The notes: a model not told the origin generated them from the letters alone. 64,000 nt of DNA from Pseudorhizobium flavum (GCF_902502825.2 NZ_LR723670.1:1054001-1118000); one strand, 5' to 3'. Positions 14,813 to 24,268 are shown, numbered from the stretch's first letter. Translations and numbers: made by a program.

Positions 14813-17065
14813 TCATATTGCAGGAAGTCCTTCCATGATCTTGTCGATGGTGATCGGGAAATGCCGGTGGCGGGTGCCGGTGGCGTGGAAGATGGCGTTG
14901 GCGACGGCGGCACCCACACCGATGATGCCGATCTCGCCGAGGCCCTTGACGCCGATCGGGCTCGCCATCCTGTCCTCCTCCTCGATGAAGATCACGTCGA
15001 TGTCGTGCACGTCTGCGTGGGCGGGAACGTGGTATTCGGCGATGTTGTGGTTCATGATCCGGCCGGTCCGGTGGTCGATCATGCCTTCTTCGTGGAGCGC
15101 CATGCCGAGCCCCATGACGACGCCGCCGAGGATCTGGCTGCGGGCGGTCTTCGGATTGATGATGCGGCCGGCATCGATGGCGCTGACCACCCGCGTCACC
15201 CGCGGCACGCCGAGCTCGACGTCGACCCTGACTTCCACGAAGACGGCGGAATGGGTGTAGCTCGTGAACTTCTTGGCCTGCTCCTGATCCGGCGCCACCT
15301 TGCCGTGGCCTTCCACGGAGGACATGCCGTGGTGGCCCAGGATATCGGCGATCGAGAGCCCCACCTGGTCGTTGCGGTCGAGCACGAGGCGGTTGTCGCG
15401 GATTGCCAGTTCCTCGACGGGAGCATTGCCGAAGGGATGATTGTCCATCTTCTGGGCCAGCGACAGGAGCGTCTTCCTGATCTCCAGGCAGCCGGCCTGG
15501 ACGGCGGAACCGGAGGAGGCGGCGGTCCAGGAACCGCCTTCGACGGAGGTCTTCGGCAGGCTGGAATCGCCGATCAACACGCTGACCCTTTCGGCGCCCC
15601 GGCCGAGTTCCTGCGCCGCGACCTGGGCGAGGATCGTATAGGTGCCGGTACCGATGTCGGAGGCCGCCGCCATGACGGTGATCTTGCCGTCGGGGAAGAG
15701 GCGGACCTTGGCTTCCGCCTGCGTCAGCGTCGCTTCCCAGACGCCGGTCGCGACACCCCAGCCGATCAGGTCGTTGCCGTCGCGCATGGAGCCCGGTTCG
15801 TGGCTGCGCTTGTCCCAGCCGAAGCGTTCGGCGCCGACGCGGTAGCAGGTATCGAGCTCCTTGGAGGTAATCTCCAGGTCGTCGTTCTGGTCGTAGCTGA
15901 CGAAGTTCCTCCCCCTGAATTCAAGGGGGTCCATGCCGACCGCATAGGCCAGTTCGTCCATCGCCGATTCCAGTGCGAGGAAGGCTGTGGCGGCACCGGG
16001 CGCGCGCATGTCGCCGGGCGTGGAAAGGGTTGTCTTTACAAGCTCGTAGGACAGCTTGACGTTGTCGCACTTGTAGGTGAGGCCGGACCAGTTGACGACG
16101 TTTTCCTGGTAGTCCTCGTGGAGCGAGGTGGTCTGGATCGCGTGGTGGCGGACCGACATCAGCTGGCCATCGGCACTTGCCGCAAGCTGCATGCGCTGGA
16201 TCGTCGCCGGCCGCCAGGTGAGGTAGAACATCTCGCTGCGGCTCATCTCCACCTTCACCGAGCGTTCAAGATCGAGGCTTGCCATCACCGCGAAGAACAG
16301 CTGGTGCTTGGGGCGAAGGCCGGAGCCGAAGGCGCCGCCGACATAGGCGTTGACGACGCGCACATCCTCCGGCTTCAGCCCGAAGACATTGCAGACATAG
16401 TCATGGCTGTTCTGCGAGCCCTGCGTCTTGTCGTAGACGGTCAGCGTTCCGTCCTCGTTGCGGATGGCGGTGGAGGCGAAGAGTTCCATAGGATTGTGGT
16501 GCTCGCCCTGCTGCAGGTATTCGACGTCGATCTTGAAGGGCGCGGCCTCGTACGCACGCTCTGCATCACCGCGCGGATCGGTGGGGCGCATCTCCTCCTT
16601 GCGCGCCTCCGGCGGCACGTAGCTTTTCGCCCGCTCCACCGTGATATCGGTATGCGGCTCGTCCGGATGATATTCGACGCGGATGAGGTCTGCCGCGTCG
16701 CGGGCGGCCTCGAAGCTTTCCGCCACCACGAGCGCGACCGGTTGGCCGTCGAAGAGAATGCGGTCGTTTTCCAGCGGACGGAACGGGTGGCCGGGAAGCG
16801 CGACCTCGTCCTTCCACTTCTTGTCGCTCCGGGCGGCCGAGGGACGGTTCTTGTAGGTATAGACCTTGACCACGCCCGGATAGGCTTCCGCTTCCATGGT
16901 GTCGATCGAGGCGATGCGGCCGCTCGCGATGGTCGCCTGGGCGGCATAGCCGAAGAGCATGCCGGGATCGTAGTATTCGGCGGCATAGGGGGCGGTGCCG
17001 GTGACTTTCAGCGGGCCGTCGATGCGCGGCAGCGGAAATCCGAAGACTGGTTTTTCGTTCAACAT
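14813..17065 (-). CDS. molybdenum cofactor-binding subunit of a PaoABC/YagTSR-like hydroxylase
   Basis: This 750-residue large subunit is of the xanthine oxidase type and would oxidise aldehydes or purine-like heterocycles at a Mo-cytosine-dinucleotide centre. It begins FGFPLPRIDGPLKVTGTAPYAAEY. It contains the Moco-domain signatures GGAFGSGLRP, DMRAPGAATAFLALESAMDELA and GSWTAASSGSAVQAG, and the C-terminal GVKGLGEIGIIGVGAAVANAI with the active-site Glu near the end. The length fits PaoC (about 730). AAGGAG precedes the ATG at 17065. It is the third gene of the operon, 11 nt after the FAD subunit. Confidence 0.93.
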   Translation of the reverse strand: MLNEKPVFGFPLPRIDGPLKVTGTAPYAAEYYDPGMLFGYAAQATIASGRIASIDTMEAEAYPGVVKVYTYKNRPSAARSDKKWKDEVALPGHPFRPLENDRILFDGQPVALVVAESFEAARDAADLIRVEYHPDEPHTDITVERAKSYVPPEARKEEMRPTDPRGDAERAYEAAPFKIDVEYLQQGEHHNPMELFASTAIRNEDGTLTVYDKTQGSQNSHDYVCNVFGLKPEDVRVVNAYVGGAFGSGLRPKHQLFFAVMASLDLERSVKVEMSRSEMFYLTWRPATIQRMQLAASADGQLMSVRHHAIQTTSLHEDYQENVVNWSGLTYKCDNVKLSYELVKTTLSTPGDMRAPGAATAFLALESAMDELAYAVGMDPLEFRGRNFVSYDQNDDLEITSKELDTCYRVGAERFGWDKRSHEPGSMRDGNDLIGWGVATGVWEATLTQAEAKVRLFPDGKITVMAAASDIGTGTYTILAQVAAQELGRGAERVSVLIGDSSLPKTSVEGGSWTAASSGSAVQAGCLEIRKTLLSLAQKMDNHPFGNAPVEELAIRDNRLVLDRNDQVGLSIADILGHHGMSSVEGHGKVAPDQEQAKKFTSYTHSAVFVEVRVDVELGVPRVTRVVSAIDAGRIINPKTARSQILGGVVMGLGMALHEEGMIDHRTGRIMNHNIAEYHVPAHADVHDIDVIFIEEEDRMASPIGVKGLGEIGIIGVGAAVANAIFHATGTRHRHFPITIDKIMEGLPAI

Positions 17066-17076
17066 CTGGAACTCCT

Positions 17077-18089
<1,013 letters not shown>

Positions 18090-18093
<4 letters not shown>

Positions 18094-18611
18094 TCCGCAG
18101 CCTCCCGCATGCCGACTTCCACTTCCTGGTCCATGACGTCCTGGATTGCATCGGCGATATTGGTATAGGCGCCGCAGCGACAGAGATTGCCGCTCATCAT
18201 CTCGCGGATCTCTTCGCGTGTGCGGGCATGACCCTCCCGAAGAAGGGCGACGGCGGAACAGATCTGGCCGGGCGTGCAATAGCCGCACTGGTAGGCGTCG
18301 TGCTCCACGAATGCCTTCTGCATCGGGTGCATCTCGTCCAGGGTGCCGAGGCCTTCGATGGTGGTGATGTTCGTGCCGTCGAGGGTGACGGCGAGCTTCA
18401 GGCAGGAATTGATGCGCTCGCCGTCGATCAGCACCGTGCAGGCGCCGCACTGGCCGTGGTCGCAGCCCTTCTTCGTGCCGTTGAGCTGCATGGGGCCGCG
18501 CAGCAGGTCGAGCAGCGTAACCCAGGGGTGGATTTCGAGGTCGTGTCGGTGGCCGTTGATGGTCAGCGCAACCCGCGTCTTCGGCTGCGCATGTGCCGTG
18601 GCGATGTCCAT
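18090..18611 (-). CDS. [2Fe-2S] subunit of the PaoABC-like hydroxylase
   Basis: This 173-residue small subunit has a plant-type ferredoxin domain with Cys50, Cys55, Cys58 and Cys70 (GTKKGCDHGQCGACTV) and a C-terminal helical [2Fe-2S] domain with Cys109, Cys112, Cys144 and Cys146 (CGYCTPGQ, CRCGAYT). Unlike E. coli PaoA it lacks an obvious twin-arginine signal, so the enzyme is probably cytoplasmic. It is first in the operon. No PaoD/XdhC-like maturation gene is visible nearby. Confidence 0.93.
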
Positions 18612-18768
18612 GGAGAGCCCTTTCCGGAAAGTGGTGCCGTGGTAACGGAAGGGCTTTGCGATTGTTCCGGCCCGGCCTGGATCATCCCAGCGGGCGGCAA
18701 CAGGAGACGTGGCGAGGGTAGCCGAATCGCTTTCGCGCCGGCGCCCGGGCGTTTCCAGAACTTTGCAG

Positions 18769-18793
18769 GGAACCTAGACTTTAGTATAGTGTT
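18769..18793 (+). promoter_or_regulatory. EcfG-like promoter, overlapping a sigma70-like alternative
   Basis: GGAAC (18769-18773), 16 nt and TGTT (18790-18793) resemble an EcfG promoter, about 38 nt before the small membrane protein gene. The same stretch also offers TTGCAG (18763-18768) - 16 nt - TATAGT (18785-18790), a fair sigma70-type promoter, so the sigma factor is uncertain. Confidence 0.4.
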
Positions 18794-18830
18794 AACTGCG
18801 GCATCACCCACTGCGACAAGGTGACCGATC

Positions 18831-19067
18831 ATGCTTCGATTGAGCCAACTCGGATTTTGTGCGCTGGCCTTCATCGCGCTTCAGCTTGCCATCGGCACCG
18901 GGCTTCGCGTCGGTGGCTGGACGGGGTTCTGGATGGCGGCGGTATCCATCTTCCTGCTGTTTCTGCTGGTCATCGAAGAGATGGCCGGGGTAGACCTCAA
19001 GAAATCGATGATATCGCAGCCGCAGGAAGAGCGACGAAGGCGGGAACGCAATCGCGACCGCTGGTGA
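18831..19067 (+). CDS. small membrane protein with two transmembrane helices
   Basis: This 78-residue protein has hydrophobic segments at about residues 8-24 and 32-49, then a short EEMAG link and a highly charged basic tail (QEERRRRERNRDRW). By charge, the tail is probably cytoplasmic. No family is recognised. AAGGTGA lies before the ATG. It sits between the divergent hydroxylase operon and the convergent glutaminase gene and has its own promoter. Confidence 0.7.
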   Translation: MLRLSQLGFCALAFIALQLAIGTGLRVGGWTGFWMAAVSIFLLFLLVIEEMAGVDLKKSMISQPQEERRRRERNRDRW

Positions 19068-19092
19068 GGTCGAAACCGTTTCTTGTTTGCTC

Positions 19093-20073
19093 TCAATGCC
19101 TTGCACGGCCGAAGACCGACCAGTCGGTTTTCTTCGACAGAAGCTCCAGCCCGAGTGTGCCGAGCCAGCTGTTGCCCATCGGATCGAGCGCCGGCGACCA
19201 GACGGCGATCGACGCCCGATGCGGCGCGATCGCCAGGATGCCGCCGCCGACGCCTGACTTGGCGGGAAGGCCGACGCGATAGGCGAAGTCTCCCGACCCG
19301 TCATACTGGCCGCAGAGCATCATCACCGCGAGGATGCGCCGTGCCCGGCGGGCGGCGGCGACCGTCACCTCGTCGCCATCGTCCGGATCGTCAAGCATCA
19401 GGAAGCAGCCGGCCTTCGCAAGCCCGCGGCAATCGAGCGTGATGGCGCATTGATGGATATAGGCGTCCAGCACCTTTTCCACCGGGTGGTTCAGGTTGCC
19501 GTAGTGGCGGGCCATGTACATCAGCGAACGGTTGAGATCGCCGCCGGTTCGGTCGCTCTCCAGCACAGTCTTGTCGAGATCGATCGACTGGTCCTCCAGC
19601 AGGTTCTCGAGGAGCCTGACCACGTGGCGGTTCGGCCCGGCATTGCCGCCGATGCCGACGAGGATGTCGCAGACCACCAGCGCGCCGGCATTGATGAAAG
19701 GGTTGCGCGGGATGCCGCGGTCGCGCTCCAGGTCGATGATCGAGTTGAAGGGATCGCCTGATGGCTCGCGGCCCATGCGCTTCCAGAGCTTTTCGCCGAC
19801 CGCCTCCAGCGCCACTTCCAACGCAAACACCTTGGAGATCGACTGGATGGGAAAGCCGACACCGGCATTGCCGGCCGAGACGAGTTCGCCCATGCGGGTA
19901 TAGACGGCAATGCCGAATTTCTCGAAGTCGGCCTTTTTCGGCGGCGGCTTGTCGCACTCCTCCGCTTGCCTGACCGCCTTCTCATAGATGCCGGGGGCGG
20001 CATTGCGGACATCCTCCACAACCTCCTCGAGGATCGCCTTCAGCGCCCTGGTGTCCTGCAAGGGGTTGTTCAT
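19093..20073 (-). CDS. glsA: glutaminase (serine-dependent, GlsA family)
   Basis: This 326-residue glutaminase hydrolyses L-glutamine to glutamate and ammonia. The beta-lactamase-like Ser-x-x-Lys catalytic pair is Ser78-Lys81 in GVGFPIQSISKVFAL. Other family segments are NPFINAGALVVCDI, RHYGNLNHPVEKVLDAYIHQCAI and AKSGVGGGILAI. The length fits E. coli GlsA (about 310). The start at 20073 (MNNPLQDT) is the first plausible ATG; the frame continues upstream with proline-rich sequence that is not credible protein. It may support acid resistance or nitrogen recycling. Confidence 0.95.
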   Translation of the reverse strand: MNNPLQDTRALKAILEEVVEDVRNAAPGIYEKAVRQAEECDKPPPKKADFEKFGIAVYTRMGELVSAGNAGVGFPIQSISKVFALEVALEAVGEKLWKRMGREPSGDPFNSIIDLERDRGIPRNPFINAGALVVCDILVGIGGNAGPNRHVVRLLENLLEDQSIDLDKTVLESDRTGGDLNRSLMYMARHYGNLNHPVEKVLDAYIHQCAITLDCRGLAKAGCFLMLDDPDDGDEVTVAAARRARRILAVMMLCGQYDGSGDFAYRVGLPAKSGVGGGILAIAPHRASIAVWSPALDPMGNSWLGTLGLELLSKKTDWSVFGRARH

Positions 20074-20184
20074 GCCATGCCCGCCTTTCGTTTCCGGCGG
20101 GCATTTAGGGCGGGGCTGGGGAGGGGGTAGTGGGTGCGGATGGATGGTGCTCCTCATAAAATCACTGTGATAGGAATTTAATCC

Positions 20185-20213
20185 TTGACGGCGTCACGGT
20201 CGTCTGGTAGGGT
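20185..20213 (+). promoter_or_regulatory. sigma70-like promoter upstream of the GTA-like cluster
   Basis: TTGACG (20185-20190) and TAGGGT (20208-20213) are separated by 17 nt; the -10 is weak. It lies 171 nt upstream of g1, with an intrinsic terminator in between. The small dyad ATCACTGTGAT (20161-20171) lies just upstream of the -35 and could be an operator. This is the only good promoter candidate I find before g1. Confidence 0.4.
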
Positions 20214-20219
20214 TCAGGC

Positions 20220-20306
20220 ATAGTCGAAGATCTGTAGCCGGCGGGCAGCCGGGTTGCAGGCCTTCCAGTCAAAGCTGGCCCGGCCCCCTGCGCCGGGCCT
20301 TTTTTT
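20220..20306 (+). ncRNA. candidate small RNA or attenuated leader upstream of GTA g1
   Basis: A transcript from the promoter at 20185-20213 would run about 87 nt and end at the GC-rich terminator at 20277-20306. It has no open frame with an SD. An internal CCAG...CTGG hairpin is possible before the terminator. It could be an independent sRNA, or a leader that must be read through for transcription of the GTA-like operon starting at 20384. I do not match it to a named RNA family. The rest of the 310-bp gap 20074-20383 has no gene. Confidence 0.35.
20277..20306 (+). terminator. rho-independent terminator between promoter-like sequence and GTA g1
   Basis: GGCCCGG (20277-20283) and CCGGGCC (20293-20299) form a 7-bp all-GC stem with a 9-nt loop, followed by seven T residues. 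The orientation is plus strand. No plus-strand protein gene ends upstream, so it must end a non-coding or leader transcript. Confidence 0.75.
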
Positions 20307-20383
20307 GTTCTGACGCCGGATGTCTTGTCGCCGGAGCCTTTTTTCGGGCTCGCCGGGCGCCGGCGCGTGGCGGGAGATTTGCC

Positions 20384-21088
20384 GTGGATCATGCCGATCA
20401 ACCCGAAGCCTTCGATCCGCTGGCGGTGGACCTTGCGCTGTTCGGCTGCTGGGAGGCTGCACCCGCCTATCGCGACGCGCTGCCGGACGGCGATGTGCTG
20501 GCCGGGGATGTGCGGGCACTGGTGCTTGAGACGAAGTCCGCGGAAGGGGCGCAGGTTTCCGCGGCGGACGAACTGCGGCGGCTCCTGAACGAGATGACGG
20601 TGGAGATGCGCGGGCAGTTCGACGCCTTCCGCAAGATGCGGATTGCGGCCGAGGGCCTGCTTGCCGGTGGCGACGAGACGGCGGGAAAGCTTGCCCGCGC
20701 CGATATCAAGGCGGCGACCGACGCCATGTCACTGATCGTCCGCACGCTGGAAAAGGTCGACAGCCTGCAGCGCCAGCTTGCCCGTGACCGCGAGGACGAG
20801 GCGGAGCGCGCGGCAGAGGCAAGCGGATATGGGCAGGCGAAGGAACGCTTCATTCAGATGATCAAGGACCGTGCCGATGAAGATGCCTTCCGTCTTTACG
20901 AGGCCTGGAAGCGGGATGGCCCGCCAGCCTGGGTATCGGAGCGTCTCGGCGACCAAGCCAGACAGCCAGCGGACGATCAGGCTGCGAAACGAGAAGCTTC
21001 TGGGCAAAACGGTGAAGGTGTCGTCCGACATGGGCCGGGGCTTCGAGAGGATTATTGTGGCCCGGGAAACGGCGAAGCGCACGGCTGA
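20384..21088 (+). CDS. GTA g1-like protein, putative small terminase subunit
   Basis: This 234-residue, largely helical protein lies directly before the large terminase gene, at the position of RcGTA g1 (rcc01682), which has been proposed to be the small terminase subunit that recognises DNA for packaging. A coiled-coil-like stretch spans roughly residues 60-165 (DELRRLLNEMTVEMRGQF... VDSLQRQLARDREDEAERAAEA). The start is GTG at 20384 with GGAG 7 nt upstream. Its C-terminal third overlaps the open frame that leads into g2. The assignment rests mainly on position and size. Confidence 0.7.
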   Translation: MDHADQPEAFDPLAVDLALFGCWEAAPAYRDALPDGDVLAGDVRALVLETKSAEGAQVSAADELRRLLNEMTVEMRGQFDAFRKMRIAAEGLLAGGDETAGKLARADIKAATDAMSLIVRTLEKVDSLQRQLARDREDEAERAAEASGYGQAKERFIQMIKDRADEDAFRLYEAWKRDGPPAWVSERLGDQARQPADDQAAKREASGQNGEGVVRHGPGLREDYCGPGNGEAHG

Positions 21089-21167
21089 CCTGGGTGCGGC
21101 GCTCGTCGGATCGATGCACGACGATGCGAAGTCAGTGTCGCCTGAGACCTCTACTCCTGAAGGTGAG

Positions 21168-22574
21168 ATGTCGCGGGAGACAAGAGAGCAGATTGTCTTC
21201 CCTAGCGGTTTGCAGGAGCTTAGCTCGGGCTACGCAGGGATACCCCCCTCTGCCCTGTCGGGCATCTCCCCCTCAAGGGGGGAGATCGAAGGACCGGGTG
21301 CGCCGCCTTTTCTCGCCTCCGGGAGCGAGGATCCGTACGAAGAGTTCCACATCGGGTTCGAACGCGAGTGGCGCTTTGCCGGTCGCCGCGAACAACGGCC
21401 GCCGCCGGGGGACTGGCGGACGTGGCTGGTCATGGGCGGGCGCGGTTCGGGCAAGACGAGGGCCGGGGCCGAATGGGTGCAGGCGCTGGTCTCTGCGGAT
21501 GGGAACCGCTCGGAGCTTCGGATTGCGCTGGTGGCGGAAACGCTGGGCGAGGCGCGCGAGGTGATGGTGGACGGGGTTTCCGGCATCTGCCGGATCGCCC
21601 GCGGGCGCCGCAGGCCGGAGTTCGAGATCTCGCGCCGACGGATCGTCTGGCCGAACGGCGCGGTAGCGCAGATCTTCTCCTCGGAGGATCCGGAGAGCCT
21701 GCGCGGGCCGCAGTTTCATTTTGCCTGGTGCGACGAGCTGGCGAAGTGGAAGCATGCGGAGGAGACCTTCGACATGCTGCAGTTCGGCTTAAGGCTCGGC
21801 CGCGACCCGCGGCAACTGGTGACGACGACGCCGCGGCCGGTGCTGCTCCTGAAGCGGCTGATGGCGGACGCCGGCACGCGGCTGGTGCGGATCGCGACCA
21901 GGGACAATGCCGGAAATCTGGCGCCCGGCTTCCTCGTCGAGCTGCAGAAGCGCTATGGCGGCACAAGGCTCGGGCGGCAGGAGATCGACGGCGAACTGAT
22001 CGAGGATCGCGAGGACGCGCTGTGGAAGCGCGCCGAGATCGAGGCCTGCACGGTGCGAGTGACCGACGCGCTGCGGCGCATCGTCGTGGCGGTCGATCCG
22101 CCGTCCGGTTCCGGGGAGCATTCCTGCTGCGGCATTGTCGTGGCGGGGCTGGATGCCGGCGGCCGGGCGGTGGTGCTGGCGGATTGTTCCGTGGGGGGCA
22201 TGACGCCAGCCGGCTGGGCGAAGGCCGTGGCCAATACCTACCGGCGGTTTGCCGCCGACCGGATCGTCGCCGAGGTGAACCAGGGCGGCGAGATGGTGGC
22301 GGCGATGCTGAGAAGCGTCGACGTGTCGCTACCGCTGACGCTGGTTCGGGCAACGCGCGGCAAATACCTGCGCGCCGAGCCGGTCGCGGCCCTCTACGAG
22401 CAGCGGCGGGTGGTGCATGCGGGGCGGTTCGTGGAACTGGAAGACCAGATGTGTGACTTCGGGCCGGAGGGCTTGTCCTCGGGCCGCTCGCCCGACCGGC
22501 TGGACGCGCTGGTCTGGGCGCTCACGGCTCTCCTGATCGAGGGGCAGGGAGAGCCGCAGGTGCGGGGAATCTAG
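21168..22574 (+). CDS. GTA g2: phage-type large terminase (packaging ATPase/nuclease)
   Basis: This large terminase translocates DNA into proheads and cuts it. The Walker A motif is GGRGSGKTRAG (about residues 89-98) and Walker B-like is FHFAWCDELAKWK. The RNase H-like nuclease acids appear in VAVDPPSGSGEH, IVAEVNQGGEM and SPDRLDALVWAL. The family core starts only near residue 45 (EDPYEEFHIGFEREW). Upstream residues are partly encoded by an intergenic-type repeat (21239-21290). ATG 21168 is chosen; ATG 21114 or earlier in-frame starts are possible. It lacks the usual ~30-residue N-terminal segment of GTA terminases. Confidence 0.92.
   Translation: MSRETREQIVFPSGLQELSSGYAGIPPSALSGISPSRGEIEGPGAPPFLASGSEDPYEEFHIGFEREWRFAGRREQRPPPGDWRTWLVMGGRGSGKTRAGAEWVQALVSADGNRSELRIALVAETLGEAREVMVDGVSGICRIARGRRRPEFEISRRRIVWPNGAVAQIFSSEDPESLRGPQFHFAWCDELAKWKHAEETFDMLQFGLRLGRDPRQLVTTTPRPVLLLKRLMADAGTRLVRIATRDNAGNLAPGFLVELQKRYGGTRLGRQEIDGELIEDREDALWKRAEIEACTVRVTDALRRIVVAVDPPSGSGEHSCCGIVVAGLDAGGRAVVLADCSVGGMTPAGWAKAVANTYRRFAADRIVAEVNQGGEMVAAMLRSVDVSLPLTLVRATRGKYLRAEPVAALYEQRRVVHAGRFVELEDQMCDFGPEGLSSGRSPDRLDALVWALTALLIEGQGEPQVRGI
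21239..21290 (+). repeat. rhizobial intergenic-type palindromic repeat inside g2
   Basis: This stretch contains a TGCCC-TGTC-GGGCA hairpin followed by ATCTCCCCCT / AGGGGGGAGAT, the C/G-rich paired-hairpin pattern I recognise from abundant rhizobial intergenic repeats (RIME-type). Here it is in frame and would be translated as part of the terminase N-terminus, before the conserved core begins. Confidence 0.55.
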
Positions 22575-22575
22575 A

Positions 22576-22716
22576 TTATTCGGCTGCAGCCAAGCGCGGC
22601 TGCGGAGCCGCGTTCTCGCGCATCTGGCGCCATTCGGATTCAAGACGATCGAGAACGTGCTGGGGAATCGGCTGCTGCTTGGGCTGCGGGGCCGGGGCTT
22701 GCGGGTTCATCATCAT
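22576..22716 (-). CDS. 46-residue micro-ORF, antisense in the GTA-like cluster
   Basis: The frame reads MMMNPQAPAPQPKQQPIPQH, then VLDRLESEWRQMRENA, and ends PQPRLAAAE. It is a Pro/Gln-rich head followed by a short charged helix. GGAGAG precedes three consecutive ATG codons (22716, 22713, 22710). It is transcribed against the GTA genes in the gap between g2 and the lysin gene. The helix looks like a real conserved peptide, but I do not recognise a family. No characterised function. Confidence 0.5.
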   Translation of the reverse strand: MMMNPQAPAPQPKQQPIPQHVLDRLESEWRQMRENAAPQPRLAAAE

Positions 22717-22803
22717 GATCTCTCCATCTCAAAGGCCGACCAAAACGTCCTGTGGCGCCGTTGGTTCCACAAGATGAAGGAATTGTAAATCTGGGTCTAA
22801 CCA

Positions 22804-22839
22804 CTTCAAACGATTTAGTTTTTCTAAACCGATTGAAAG
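22804..22839 (+). promoter_or_regulatory. AT-rich imperfect dyad upstream of the lysin gene
   Basis: CTTCAAACGATTTAG (22804-22818) and CTAAACCGATTGAAAG (22824-22839) form a long imperfect inverted repeat around TTTTT; the TTTAG/CTAAA core is perfect. It is the most AT-rich stretch for several kb and lies about 35 nt before the lysin ATG, so it probably holds its promoter and an operator. Confidence 0.45.
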
Positions 22840-22871
22840 ATCGCCGAATTTCTTCAACGGAGTTAACAGCC

Positions 22872-23504
22872 ATGGTTTCCAAGGCCATCGACCGCCCGTC
22901 CTTCTTCGCCAGGGCGCGGCAGAAGCCGTTCCGCGGTCGCCTGACGCAGAGGCAGGTCGAGGGGGTTTCCGCGATCCTCGACGGCTGGCGACAGCGCACC
23001 GGCGACGATGGCGCCGAGGCCGGCCGGCGGGAACTCGCCTATGTGCTGGCGACCGCCTTCCACGAGACGGCGGCGACCATGCAGCCGGTGCGCGAGACGC
23101 TGGCGCGGACGGATGCCGACGCGATCCGCAAGCTGGACGCCGCCTTCGCCGCCGGGCGGCTGGGCTCGGTCAGGACGCCGTATTGGCGGCGCGACGGCGA
23201 GGGCAAGTGCTGGCTCGGCCGCGGCCTGGTGCAGCTCACCCATCGGCGGAATTATGAGGTGATGTCGGAAGTGACGGGGGTGGACCTCGTCGCCGATCCG
23301 GGCCGGGCGATGGAGATGGACGTGTCGGTGGCAATCCTGATCGAGGGCATGCGCCGCGGCAGCTTCACCGGCCACCGGCTGGAGGACTATTTCGGTCCGG
23401 GCCGCGAGGACTGGGTGGGCGCGCGCAGGATCATCAACGGCCGCGATCGGGCCGACCTGGTGGCGGGGCATGCACGGGAGTTCGCGCGGGCACTGGGTTG
23501 TTGA
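22872..23504 (+). CDS. GH19-type lysozyme/endolysin-like protein
   Basis: This 210-residue lysozyme-superfamily domain is related to GH19 chitinases and phage endolysins. AYVLATAFHETAATMQPVRE carries the likely catalytic Glu65, and YWRRDGEGKCWLGRGLVQLTHRRNYEVM is the typical second motif. There is no signal peptide, so a holin or other export route would be needed. The ATG at 22872 follows CGGAG. The insertion between g2 and g3 is unusual, because RcGTA lysis genes are encoded elsewhere. It could release particles from the cell or act as a tail-associated muralytic enzyme. Confidence 0.8.
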   Translation: MVSKAIDRPSFFARARQKPFRGRLTQRQVEGVSAILDGWRQRTGDDGAEAGRRELAYVLATAFHETAATMQPVRETLARTDADAIRKLDAAFAAGRLGSVRTPYWRRDGEGKCWLGRGLVQLTHRRNYEVMSEVTGVDLVADPGRAMEMDVSVAILIEGMRRGSFTGHRLEDYFGPGREDWVGARRIINGRDRADLVAGHAREFARALGC

Positions 23505-23575
23505 TGTGCGCTTGAGCGGAACCTGATCTGCGGCCGCCTCGTTGCGTCCGCTGACGATGGCTAGGGATAAGCTGC

Positions 23576-24190
23576 ATGTGGACGTGGCTCAGCGAGAACT
23601 ACGGGGTGGTTTCGGCAGTGGCGAGCGTTGCGACGCTCGGCGTCTGGGTGGCCTATCTGCAGCTCTTCTACATGAGCTACCGGCACCAACTGCGGCCGAA
23701 GATCCTGATCACGCGCGGTGGCGGCCACAAGCTTTCCGCCCGCTGCATGCTGACCAACATGAGCCCGGAGATCGTCTTCATCCAGGGCCTGCTCGTCAGG
23801 CTCGCCTTCGACGACAGGGAGCTCTTCTGCTCATTAAGCGACATCGAGAAGGTGGCGAGCGAGGAGCGCGACCCGCGCAGCGAGCTGTTCCAGGGGCCGC
23901 TGTCGGTGGGGGAATATCTCGATCTCGGAACCTTCGAGGATATCGCCCGGGCGGCCATGGACAATTGCGGCGGGGCGGCTGAGCTCGACGAGCTGCGCGA
24001 ACTGGGACTGACGGCGGTCGGCATCTATCCCTGGAAGGACGGCATGGTGGCGGCGGAGCGGAGCTTCACGGTGCGCCACGAGCACGGGCGGCGCGCACTG
24101 GTTTCCGACAAGCCGACGGCGCGGCAGATCCGCTCGCGGCGCGAATTGCGGCGGATCGAACGGATCATGTGGGAAAAGGCGCAGGATTGA
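23576..24190 (+). CDS. hypothetical membrane-anchored protein
   Basis: This 204-residue protein has one N-terminal transmembrane helix (about residues 9-30, VSAVASVATLGVWVAYLQLFYM) and a cytoplasmic or periplasmic domain with LRPKILITRGGGHKLSARCMLTNMSPEIVFIQG and a basic C-terminus (RQIRSRRELRRIERIM). I do not recognise a characterised family. It sits between the lysin and the portal gene. Interference with peptidoglycan or membrane during particle release is speculation from position only. Confidence 0.65.
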   Translation: MWTWLSENYGVVSAVASVATLGVWVAYLQLFYMSYRHQLRPKILITRGGGHKLSARCMLTNMSPEIVFIQGLLVRLAFDDRELFCSLSDIEKVASEERDPRSELFQGPLSVGEYLDLGTFEDIARAAMDNCGGAAELDELRELGLTAVGIYPWKDGMVAAERSFTVRHEHGRRALVSDKPTARQIRSRRELRRIERIMWEKAQD

Positions 24191-24268
24191 GCAGCTCGCG
24201 CTCCCGCTCCGTGTGAACGGCAGGGCGGCGGCGAGGCTTTGGCCAGCGACGGGGAAAGGACCGATATC

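Noticed and set aside
22752..22871. Longer start for the lysin gene
   Set aside because: The upstream part of the frame crosses the AT-rich dyad and lacks protein-like composition; ATG 22872 has an SD.
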